From contig UQZH01000005.1 of assembly GCA_900545445.1 (NCBI GenBank), forward strand, positions 7,146 through 71,145: DNA of 64,000 nucleotides, written 5' to 3'. This document shows positions 40,176 to 48,062 of the stretch, in pieces. A program made the translations under genes and the position numbers. This DNA comes from an uncultured Collinsella sp. Its GTDB lineage: Bacteria; Actinomycetota; Coriobacteriia; Coriobacteriales; Coriobacteriaceae. Positions within the stretch are counted from its first letter, which is position 1, and the number at the start of each line of letters is the position of its first letter. A model generated the notes under the pieces. The model was given only the letters and a program-made list of their open reading frames with translations. It was not told the DNA's origin and searched no databases.

Positions 40176-41003
40176 CTACTCGCCGAGCTGGGGATGCAGC
40201 AGCGACGGCGCAGCGCCGAGCAGCATCTTGGTGTAGGGGTCCTGAGGGTGCTGGAAAACCTGCTTGGCCTCGCCCTGCTCGACGATCTTGCCGCCATTCA
40301 TAACGATGATGTCGTCAGAGATATAGCGGACCGTCTGGATGTCATGGCTGATGAACACCATGGCCAGGCCGAGCTCCTTCTTAAGGTCGGTCAGCAGGTT
40401 CAGAATCTGCGCGCGGACCGAAACGTCCAGAGCCGAGGTGGGCTCGTCGGCGATGATGGCATCGGGGTTCAGCGACAGGGCACGGGCAATTGCGACGCGC
40501 TGGCGCTGGCCGCCCGAAAGCTGGCCGGGAAGAACCTCGGCGGCGGAGCTGGGCAGACCGGTGAGCTCCAAGAGCTCCTTGACGCGCTTCTCCTGCTCGG
40601 CCTCGGTACCCAGGTTGTGGACGCGCATGGGGTCGAGCAGTTGCTCGCGAACGACCATGCGGGGATTGAGCGCCGTGGCCGGGTTCTGGAACACGACCGA
40701 GATGACGCGACCCATGTGGCGACGGTCCTCGGCGGTACGTTTGGTAACGTCCTTGCCCTTAAAGTAGACCTTGCCGCTCGTGGGGGCCTGCAGGCCGCAC
40801 ATGACGTTGGCGGTGGTGGACTTTCCGCAACCGGACTCGCCGACGATGCCGATGGTCTGTCCGGGCATGAGCTTAATCGTTACACCCTGGACGGCGTGAA
40901 CCAGGTTGGGGTGCAGAATCGAGCCGGTACGGGTCCTAAAGGTGACGTGGACGTCATCAAGGAAGATGATCGGCTCGACGCCGTTGACTGCGGTCTCGCT
41001 CAT
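40176..41003 (-). CDS. Second Opp-type ABC ATPase (OppF-like), sialic-acid locus
   Basis: 275 aa. Walker A GESGCGKST near residue 53, ABC signature LSGGQRQRVAIARA near 155 and Walker B IIADEPTSALD near 179. It lacks the long C-terminal extension of OppF. ATG 41003 directly follows the TAG of the permease-ATPase fusion gene. The motor of the nan-island importer, with the fused ATPase as partner. Confidence 0.92.
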   Translation of the reverse strand: MSETAVNGVEPIIFLDDVHVTFRTRTGSILHPNLVHAVQGVTIKLMPGQTIGIVGESGCGKSTTANVMCGLQAPTSGKVYFKGKDVTKRTAEDRRHMGRVISVVFQNPATALNPRMVVREQLLDPMRVHNLGTEAEQEKRVKELLELTGLPSSAAEVLPGQLSGGQRQRVAIARALSLNPDAIIADEPTSALDVSVRAQILNLLTDLKKELGLAMVFISHDIQTVRYISDDIIVMNGGKIVEQGEAKQVFQHPQDPYTKMLLGAAPSLLHPQLGE

Positions 41004-43019
41004 CTACATCACCTCCGCGTGAGGGGTCAAACCATTTGCCTTGAGCACCTCATCGGGGAGCTCGGAATAGAAGTGCTCGGTGCCGGGCACGCGCTTGAAG
41101 ACCGGACGGGTGTCCAGGCCAATGCGCGGATGGCTCGAGCGGGGTGCGAAGCGATCGCCCTTGGGGAAATCGCGCGGGCTCGGAACGGCGCCGGGCACCT
41201 GGTGCAGGCGGCCCGAACCGCTCTCGATGGACAGGACGGAACCCAGAAGGCCGCGGGTGTACTCGTGGATCGGGTTGGTGAGCAGCTCCTTGGTGGGCGC
41301 CTGCTCGATAACCTGGCCGGCGTACATAACCGTGATGTTATGAGCGACCTCGGCGACCAGTGCCAGGTCGTGCGAAACGAAGATCATGGCAAAGCCAAGC
41401 TTGGCCTGAAGGTCGTTAAGCAGCTTGATGACCTGCTTCTGGACAGTAACGTCCAGAGCGGTCGTGGGCTCGTCGCAGATGACCAGCTTGGGGTCGCGGG
41501 TAAGGGCCATAGCGATCAGAACGCGCTGACGCTGACCACCGGAAAGCTCATGCGGATAGCTCTCGAGCGTACGCTTGGGGTCGAGGCCCACGAGCTCCAG
41601 GAGCTCCTCGGCGCTACGGGTGCCACCGCGCTTGGTGAGCTGCTTCATTTGGGCGGAAATGAGCATGGAGGGGTTGAGCGAGGACAGGGCGTCCTGATAG
41701 ACCATGGCGATATCGGTACCGCGCAGGCCGAACCACTCCTTCTTGCTCATCTTGAGCAGATCGCGGCCCTCCCAGAGAACCTCACCGGAAAGGTGCTCGT
41801 CATCGTCGGTCAGGCCCATGATGGCCAGCGTGGTGATGGACTTACCGCAGCCGGACTCGCCTACCAGGCCCATGGTCTGGCCGGGACGGACATCAAAGTT
41901 GACGTGGTCGACGACGTTGATATCACCGTGGTGCTCAAACTGGATGCAGAAATCACGGACCGAAAGGATCGGCTCAACGGACTCATCGGGCACATGGCGG
42001 TCGTTACGCTTGAGCTCGACATCGCGCAGGGCGCCAAGACGGGCGGACAGGGACTGAGCCTGCTCCTTGTAAGCGCGAACGGGGTCGGAGACCAGCAGGT
42101 CGGCCTCGCGGCGCTTGGAGGAATCGGTCGGATCCAGGGCGGCGGAGGGAGCAGCGGCCATGGCGTCGGTAATGCCCTCGGAGAGGATGTTGAGCGCCAG
42201 GCAGGTGATCATGATAGCCAGACCCGGGAACAGCGCCTGCCACCAACGGCCAGCGAGCACGCCGCCGCGGGCGTCGGCGAGGATGTTGCCCCAGGTAGCG
42301 GTGGGCTCCTGGATACCAGCGCCGATAAAGGTCAGCGAGGCCTCGAAGATGATGGCGTCGGCGACCAGGGTAACGGTGAAGACCATGATCGGGGCGATGC
42401 AGTTACGCAGAACATGCTTGATCAAAATCCACGGAGCCTTGGCGCCGGAAACGATGACCGCGCGGACATAGTCCTCGCCGTACTCGGACACGATGTTGGC
42501 GCGCACGATACGGGCAATCTGCGGAGTGTACATAAAGCCGATGGCGAAGATGATCGACGGCACTGAATTGCCCAGGATGGAGACGAAGACGGCAGCGAGG
42601 GCGATACCCGGGATGGACATGATGATGTCCAGGATACGCATGATCGCCTCAGAGATAGACTTGCGCGAAACCGCTGCAAGGGCGCCCACGACCGAGCCGC
42701 AGACCAGAGCCATGGCAGTGGCGCCAAAGCCGATAATCAGCGAGTAACGACCACCGTAGAGCATACGCGACAGAATGTCGCGGCCCTTATCGTCGGTACC
42801 GAAGATAAATCCGTTGCCGGGAGCCTGGCGAGCCGTAAAGATCTCGACCGGGCTATAGGGGGCAAGAAGGGGCGCCAAAATCGCAGTCAGGGCGACCAGC
42901 ACCAGCACGACGGCGGCAATCTTAGAAGACAGCGTCATCTTCTTCCAGCCACCGAGCTTGAGCCCCTTGGAGGCAGCCTTCTCGAGCTGCTCGGTTTGCT
43001 TCTCTCGAATCTTTACCAT
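41004..43019 (-). CDS. Fused OppC-type permease and OppD-type ATPase
   Basis: 671 aa. Residues 1-290 are a permease: helices (IAAVVLVLVALTAILAPLL), GTDDKGRDILSRMLYGGRY, and the EAA-like loop DYVRAVIVSGAKAPWILIKH. After a linker (about 290-350), an ATPase follows with Walker A GESGCGKS near 390, signature LSGGQRQR near 490 and Walker B VICDEPTTALD near 512. This fusion is described for sialic-acid Sat/Sia-type importers. The C-terminal tail has few Cys. Confidence 0.92.
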   Translation of the reverse strand: MVKIREKQTEQLEKAASKGLKLGGWKKMTLSSKIAAVVLVLVALTAILAPLLAPYSPVEIFTARQAPGNGFIFGTDDKGRDILSRMLYGGRYSLIIGFGATAMALVCGSVVGALAAVSRKSISEAIMRILDIIMSIPGIALAAVFVSILGNSVPSIIFAIGFMYTPQIARIVRANIVSEYGEDYVRAVIVSGAKAPWILIKHVLRNCIAPIMVFTVTLVADAIIFEASLTFIGAGIQEPTATWGNILADARGGVLAGRWWQALFPGLAIMITCLALNILSEGITDAMAAAPSAALDPTDSSKRREADLLVSDPVRAYKEQAQSLSARLGALRDVELKRNDRHVPDESVEPILSVRDFCIQFEHHGDINVVDHVNFDVRPGQTMGLVGESGCGKSITTLAIMGLTDDDEHLSGEVLWEGRDLLKMSKKEWFGLRGTDIAMVYQDALSSLNPSMLISAQMKQLTKRGGTRSAEELLELVGLDPKRTLESYPHELSGGQRQRVLIAMALTRDPKLVICDEPTTALDVTVQKQVIKLLNDLQAKLGFAMIFVSHDLALVAEVAHNITVMYAGQVIEQAPTKELLTNPIHEYTRGLLGSVLSIESGSGRLHQVPGAVPSPRDFPKGDRFAPRSSHPRIGLDTRPVFKRVPGTEHFYSELPDEVLKANGLTPHAEVM

Positions 43020-43022
43020 AAT

Positions 43023-43979
43023 CTACACCGTCCTGATGCGCGGGTTGATGAGCAGGTAGAGCATGTCAACCACGATGTTGATGATGATGAAGGCAAGAGC
43101 AACGACGATAACGACGCCCTGAACCAGGTTCGCCTCGTTGCCCTGAACGCCCTGCAGAATCGCAGTGCCCATGCCGGGGAGGTTGAAGATAACCTCGATG
43201 ACGACGGCGCCGCCCATGAGGTAGCCGATCTTAAGACCGAGGGTGGTGACCGGGGTGATCAGCGCATTGCGAAGAACGTTGATGCCGACGACGACCTTCT
43301 CGGGAACGCCGGCGCCACGAGCCATACGGACATAGTCCTTGTCGAGCTCCTCGACCATGGCGGTACGCACGATACGAGTCATCTGGCCCGTCAGCGGAAA
43401 TGCCAAGGCGATAGCGGGCATGATCATACGTCCCAGATAGCCAACCGGATTCGTGGTGAAGTGAGGCAGAGCACCCGATGCCGGGAGCACCTTAAGGTAG
43501 GAAGAGAACAGCAGGATCAACAGAACGGCAAGCCAGAACGACGGGGTTGCCAAGCCGGCGATGGAAAAGACGCGGATCACTTGGTCCGGCCATTTGTCGC
43601 GATACAGTGCCGCGATGACGCCGAGCAAAAACGAAACGACCGCACCGATGGCAAGACCGATGAAGGTCAGCTGCATCGTGACGGGCAGGGCCGTGGAGAT
43701 GCGCTTGGCAACGGAGTTGCGGGCAGCGCCGTAGGTACCCATGTCGCCATGAATCAAATCGCCCATATAGCGCACGTAGCGCACAGGCCAGGGGTCGTCC
43801 AGACCATACTTCTCATGGTACTCGGCAACCGCCTCGGGCGAGGCACCGTCACCCAACGCCGTGTAGGCGGGGTCGGTCTTGGAGAACGACATAAGGAAGA
43901 ACACCAGGACGGTGACGCCCAATGCCATGATCGGCAGCGCCACAAGACGCCTTCCAATCAAACGTAGCAAGTTGTTCAC
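43023..43979 (-). CDS. Opp-type permease, OppB-like (sialic-acid locus)
   Basis: 318 aa. The N-terminal helix follows MNNLLRLIGRRLVALPIMALGV, and the loop DYVRMARGAGVPEKVVVGINVLR and IFNLPGMGTAILQGVQGNE are conserved. GTG 43979 has GGGGAG five bases upstream; the frame from 44012 extends a little. Partners the fused permease to form the membrane channel. Confidence 0.9.
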   Translation of the reverse strand: MNNLLRLIGRRLVALPIMALGVTVLVFFLMSFSKTDPAYTALGDGASPEAVAEYHEKYGLDDPWPVRYVRYMGDLIHGDMGTYGAARNSVAKRISTALPVTMQLTFIGLAIGAVVSFLLGVIAALYRDKWPDQVIRVFSIAGLATPSFWLAVLLILLFSSYLKVLPASGALPHFTTNPVGYLGRMIMPAIALAFPLTGQMTRIVRTAMVEELDKDYVRMARGAGVPEKVVVGINVLRNALITPVTTLGLKIGYLMGGAVVIEVIFNLPGMGTAILQGVQGNEANLVQGVVIVVALAFIIINIVVDMLYLLINPRIRTV

Positions 43980-44019
43980 GTTCTCTCCCCTTTCTTTTGT
44001 CGGTAGGACCAACTGGTAT

Positions 44020-44074
44020 ATGAGTACGGATACTCATTACAAGACCCGAGCGACATCGTTGCCGCCCGGGTCTT
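44020..44074 (-). terminator. Two hairpins between the second binding protein and permease genes
   Basis: ATGAGTA-CGGA-TACTCAT (44020-44037) and AAGACCCG/CGGGTCTT (44041-44048 with 44067-44074) lie in the 157-base gap. Weak T tracts suggest partial termination, as in the oppA-oppB gap of the first locus. Confidence 0.65.
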
Positions 44075-44136
44075 TGTTTCAACTATGAGGATACGGTCCC
44101 AACGGCCGACATCCTGCATACAGACTCAAGCGAGTC

Positions 44137-45750
44137 TTACGCCTTGACGGTCGCAACGCCCCTGAAGGACATGCTCGTCGTGCCGATGCCCTTGAAGCCG
44201 TCGAGAGCCTCGCCGTTGGGCGCGGTGGACGGATCGTCCCAGGAAGCGGAGACGGTCTTGACGTGGACAACGGGGTACAGAACGGCGTTGTCGGCGATGA
44301 TGTCGAAGCACTCGTTCCACTTCTTCTGCTGCTCGTCGCCCTCGGCGGCAAGAGCCTCGTCCATGAGACCGTGAAGCTTCTGCCACTCAGCGGACTCCTT
44401 CCACGGGCAACGGGTCTGCATCCAGACGTTGTCGCCATACCACCAGTTGAGCAGCAGGTCGGGGTCAGCGCCGAAGCAGGAAGGATCGCCAGGGGCAAGG
44501 AGGATATCGTAGGCCTCGCCGCCGTCGATGGCAGCGTAGGTGGCCGGCGAGGTATCGGTCTGGATGGTCACCTCAAAGCCGAGAGCGTCGAGGTCGTTCT
44601 TGACCTGGGCGGCCATGCCCTTGATCTGCTCGTTGTCGGTGGTGCGCAGGGTGATGGCACCCGGGGTGATGCCGGACTCCTCGATGAGCTTCTTAGCCTT
44701 CTTGGCGTCGGTCTTGTACACCGTGGAAGCCTCATGATAATTGGTGAAGCTCTTGGGCAGGTAGCAGCTGGCAGCGGTGGCAAGGCCGGCGAAGGTGTTG
44801 CTGACCATCTTCTCGGTGTCGAGCGCATACATGACAGCCTGACGGACCTTGACGTTGTTCCAAGGCTCCTTGGCGACGTTGAACATGATGAAGCGGGTGC
44901 CGAAACCCTGAACGTTATCGATCTTGCAGCCGGCGCTCTCGAGCTGGTCGACGGCGTCAGCGGTAACGAGCTCCATAACGAGCGTGGAGCCCTCCTGCTG
45001 AGCGGTAACGCGAGCGGTGGGGTCGGTCAGGATGCTGTACTGGATCTTCTTATCCTCGGCAGCATACTCACCGTTGTACTCGGGGTTGGGAACCAGGGTG
45101 ATCTCGGTATCGGAGATAGAGTCGTACATCCAGGGGCCGGAGCCGATCGGCTGCTTGGCGCGATCCTCCTCGGTCTGGGTGGCCGGGGTAACGCGGATGA
45201 TGGCAAGACGATCCTTGAGCAGAGAGAAGTTGGGGACCTTGGTCTTGACCGTCACGGTGCTGGCGTCCTTAGCCTCGATGGACTCGAAGGGCTGGAAGAA
45301 CGGAGCATAGGTAGCGGAAGCGGCGCAAGCGGTGTAGGATGCAACGACATCGTCAGCGGTGACCTCGGTGCCATCGGAGAACTTGGCGCCCTTGCGGATG
45401 GTAACCTCGAAAGTGGTGTCGTCCACAGACTTGGGGTCGTCGGTGGCGAGCTCGTTGAAGGTGCTGTAGTCGTGGTAATCGATGCCGTAGAGGCCCTCGA
45501 CGACGTGCCAGTTAGCACCCAGGCCCACAGCGGAGCCGGTGCTGGCGGGGTCGAAGCTGGACGGAGCGTAAGCGGAACCAGCGGTGATCACGCCGCCGCC
45601 ACGGTTGGCGGAATCGGTGGAACCGGAAGCGGAACCCTCGTCGCTAGAGCTGCCACCGCAGCCGGTGAGACCAAGCCCTGCGACAGCAGCGACGCTGCCG
45701 GTGAGGCCGAGGAACGAACGCCTGGACATACCCTTGTTGATGATGGCCAT
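44137..45750 (-). CDS. Family 5 solute-binding lipoprotein (sialic-acid locus)
   Basis: 537 aa. A Tat-type lipoprotein signal (SRRSFLG, lipobox LTGC near residue 31) is followed by a Ser/Gly-rich linker and an SBP-5 domain (IRKGAKFSDGTEVTADDVVASY, then IGSGPWMYDS and VRQAVMYALDTEKM). ATG 45750 has AGGAG upstream. First gene of the island, with its own promoter. Sialic acid is proposed from context; peptides remain possible. Confidence 0.9.
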   Translation of the reverse strand: MAIINKGMSRRSFLGLTGSVAAVAGLGLTGCGGSSSDEGSASGSTDSANRGGGVITAGSAYAPSSFDPASTGSAVGLGANWHVVEGLYGIDYHDYSTFNELATDDPKSVDDTTFEVTIRKGAKFSDGTEVTADDVVASYTACAASATYAPFFQPFESIEAKDASTVTVKTKVPNFSLLKDRLAIIRVTPATQTEEDRAKQPIGSGPWMYDSISDTEITLVPNPEYNGEYAAEDKKIQYSILTDPTARVTAQQEGSTLVMELVTADAVDQLESAGCKIDNVQGFGTRFIMFNVAKEPWNNVKVRQAVMYALDTEKMVSNTFAGLATAASCYLPKSFTNYHEASTVYKTDAKKAKKLIEESGITPGAITLRTTDNEQIKGMAAQVKNDLDALGFEVTIQTDTSPATYAAIDGGEAYDILLAPGDPSCFGADPDLLLNWWYGDNVWMQTRCPWKESAEWQKLHGLMDEALAAEGDEQQKKWNECFDIIADNAVLYPVVHVKTVSASWDDPSTAPNGEALDGFKGIGTTSMSFRGVATVKA

Positions 45751-45887
45751 GTCTTCTCCTATCAATAGAGAATCTTACCCGGGAGCACCTAGACTTGCCC
45801 CCGCGCAACTTGCGGACGATATATACCTTACCTACCGACAAACCCAACTTGGGTGCCGCGCTCGGCGACCGATACATACATACGCTT

Positions 45888-45925
45888 GAACGGTATTTAC
45901 TACCGTTCACCGAATTCATTGACAA
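45888..45925 (-). promoter_or_regulatory. Promoter and operator of the sialic-acid locus
   Basis: On the minus strand TTGTCA (45925-45920) and TAGTAA (45902-45897) are spaced by 17 bases. A perfect inverted repeat GAACGGTA-TTTAC-TACCGTTC (45888-45908) overlaps the -10, a good repressor site. A second pair, CCGATACATAC (45870-45880) and GTATGTATCGG (45941-45951), brackets the promoter. Confidence 0.6.
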
Positions 45926-46115
45926 ACGATTCGACAGACAGTATGTATCGGCGAGGTGAGATATCAGTCTTCGTCAACCCGCAGGATAGCAGGGTTATTC
46001 ACCATGGCTAGTCAAACGTTTTAGCGTTAATAAAACCCGAAATCAGCAGGTAATCGCCGCGAAATAAATGATTGAAAATCAGCCAATCATGTATATCAGT
46101 TGTTTAGAAGCGCGT
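45926..46115. other. Gene-free stretch between uvrC and the sialic-acid promoter
   Basis: No gene seen. It contains the distal operator-like repeat, a palindromic element near 46016-46033 (AACGTTTTAGCGTT) and a short hairpin (TGATTG/CAATCA, 46069-46089) that may end the uvrC transcript. Confidence 0.4.
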
Positions 46116-48062
46116 TTAGTTTTCGGAACGGCTGGCCGATGCCTGGGCGCGCTCGGCATTCCATGCAACAAGTGCCTCGTGGACCGCTTTGGCGACATCG
46201 GCCGGAACGCCTCGAACTTCCGCAATCTCCTGCTCGCTTGCCGCGCGCAAACGCTTCATCGAGCCAAAATGGCGCATAATGGCACGTTTTCTGGTGGGTC
46301 CCACGCCCGGAACGTCGTCAAGCACCGAAACCGTCATAGCCTTATCGCGCAACTCGCGATGGAACGTAATCGCAAATCGGTGGGATTCATCGCGAACCTG
46401 CTTGATCAGATAAAGCGAAGCGGAGCCGGTCGGCAGCACGACGGGGGTCTCGTCCCACGGCACGAAAACTTCCTCATCGGCCTTTGCCAAGCCACAAACT
46501 GGTATATCGAGGCCAAGCGCCTCAAGTTGCTTAATTGCAGCGGTCAATTGCGGTTTGCCGCCATCGACAACGAGCAAATCGGGGCGCGAGCCAAAGCGCT
46601 CGTCCGCCATGCGCTCGGGAGCATAGCGACGCCCCAGAACCTCGGACATCGATACGAAGTCGTTCGCCTCGTCCAATTCGGCCTGAATTTTAAAGCGACG
46701 ATACTGGCCCTTGTCGGCACGGCCGTTGGTAAATACCACCATCGAAGCGACGGTAAAGGTGCCGTGCAACGTCGAGATATCGAAGCACTCGATGCGCAAC
46801 GGCGGCGCAGGCAGCGCCAGCGCGCTTTCGAGCTCCAGGAGCGCCTGATTAGTGCGATCGTCAGCATACCCCGTGCGCATCATGTAGCGCATGAGGGCAT
46901 GGCGCGCATTTTTGGAAGCCATATCGAGCAGGCGGTGCTTTTCGCCGCGCTGCGGCCTATGGAGATGGCAAGAGCGTTCGCGCTTGCCCGCAAGCCACTC
47001 CCCCAACGCCTCGGCATCCTCAAGCTCGACAGAGAGATTGATCTCGGCTGGAATATCAGCCGTCTCGTCGTAATAGCGCTTAAGAAAGCCCGATTGAAGC
47101 TCTTCCTCGTCGACATCCAGGCCTTTATCGAGGATGAACTCACAAGTTCGAACCGTTCGGCCCTCGCGAACGACAAAGACACAGGCGGCAGAGATAGTCT
47201 CTTCGCGATAGAAGCCGATGACGTCGATATCGACGCTCGATGGAAAAACGACCTGTTGGCGATCGTCCAGGCCCCTAATGACTTCCAGGCGACGCTTGAC
47301 GCGCGCCGCACGCTCAAAATCGAGCGTCTCGGCTGCCTCCGTCATCTCGGACGTAAGCTCGTCAACGACATCCTTGCGATGGCCCGACAAGAAACGTTCG
47401 ACACGTTTGACGTTCTTGGCATAGTCGGCAGGGGAAATCGCGCCGATGCATGCGCCCGGCCCGCGCCCGACATGGTAGTCAAAGCAGGGACGCCCGTTTT
47501 GCGCGCAAATCATATTGACGATGTCTTCTTCGCCCTTATGAGATTCGACGATGCGGCGGCAGCGGCGCCATTCCGCACAGGATGCCGAGCAAATAGGAAT
47601 AACCTTGCGTAGCGTATCGATGGTCTCACGCGCCGCACGGCTATCGGTATAGGGGCCAAAATAGCGCGTTCCCGGTTTATGACGCTCTCGCGTGTATTTA
47701 ATAGCCGGAAACAAGTCGCTCTTGGTAATGGCGATAAAGGGATAGCTTTTATCGTCTTTGAGATCGACGTTAAAGTACGGATGGTACTGGCCAATCAGAT
47801 TGCGCTCGAGCACCAATGCCTCGTGCTCGGTCTCCACCACGATATAGTCGAAGCTCGCCACCAGCTGCATCATGAGCGGGATCTTTTGACGCTCGTCCTG
47901 CAGCGTCACGTATTGACGCATACGGGCACGCAGGTTTTTTGCCTTGCCCACATAGATGACATCACCCTTGGCATCTTTCCAAAGGTAGCAGCCGGGTTGC
48001 GTGGGAACGCGCGAAACCTGCTCGGCAAGTGTTGGAATGTTGTCGTGACCTGCCACGCGCAC
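46116..48062 (-). CDS. uvrC: Excinuclease ABC subunit C
   Basis: 648 aa. Nucleotide excision repair nuclease with an N-terminal GIY-YIG domain (QPGCYLWKDAKGDVIYVGKAKNL), a UVR motif (about 205-240), an RNase H-like endonuclease domain (ECFDISTLHGTFTVASMVVF) and C-terminal helix-hairpin-helix (DVPGVGPTRKRAIMRHFG). GTG 48062 directly follows the murJ stop (TAG). In many actinobacteria rapZ follows uvrC; here the nan island intervenes. Confidence 0.96.
   Translation of the reverse strand: MRVAGHDNIPTLAEQVSRVPTQPGCYLWKDAKGDVIYVGKAKNLRARMRQYVTLQDERQKIPLMMQLVASFDYIVVETEHEALVLERNLIGQYHPYFNVDLKDDKSYPFIAITKSDLFPAIKYTRERHKPGTRYFGPYTDSRAARETIDTLRKVIPICSASCAEWRRCRRIVESHKGEEDIVNMICAQNGRPCFDYHVGRGPGACIGAISPADYAKNVKRVERFLSGHRKDVVDELTSEMTEAAETLDFERAARVKRRLEVIRGLDDRQQVVFPSSVDIDVIGFYREETISAACVFVVREGRTVRTCEFILDKGLDVDEEELQSGFLKRYYDETADIPAEINLSVELEDAEALGEWLAGKRERSCHLHRPQRGEKHRLLDMASKNARHALMRYMMRTGYADDRTNQALLELESALALPAPPLRIECFDISTLHGTFTVASMVVFTNGRADKGQYRRFKIQAELDEANDFVSMSEVLGRRYAPERMADERFGSRPDLLVVDGGKPQLTAAIKQLEALGLDIPVCGLAKADEEVFVPWDETPVVLPTGSASLYLIKQVRDESHRFAITFHRELRDKAMTVSVLDDVPGVGPTRKRAIMRHFGSMKRLRAASEQEIAEVRGVPADVAKAVHEALVAWNAERAQASASRSEN

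Noticed and set aside
40089..42566. An 825-codon plus-strand open frame antisense to the ABC transporter genes
   Set aside because: It covers two real minus-strand genes with conserved ABC motifs; composition is that of a reverse-strand shadow. The same applies to long frames at 376-1827, 21787-24099, 26141-27808, 28454-30187 and 30755-32080.
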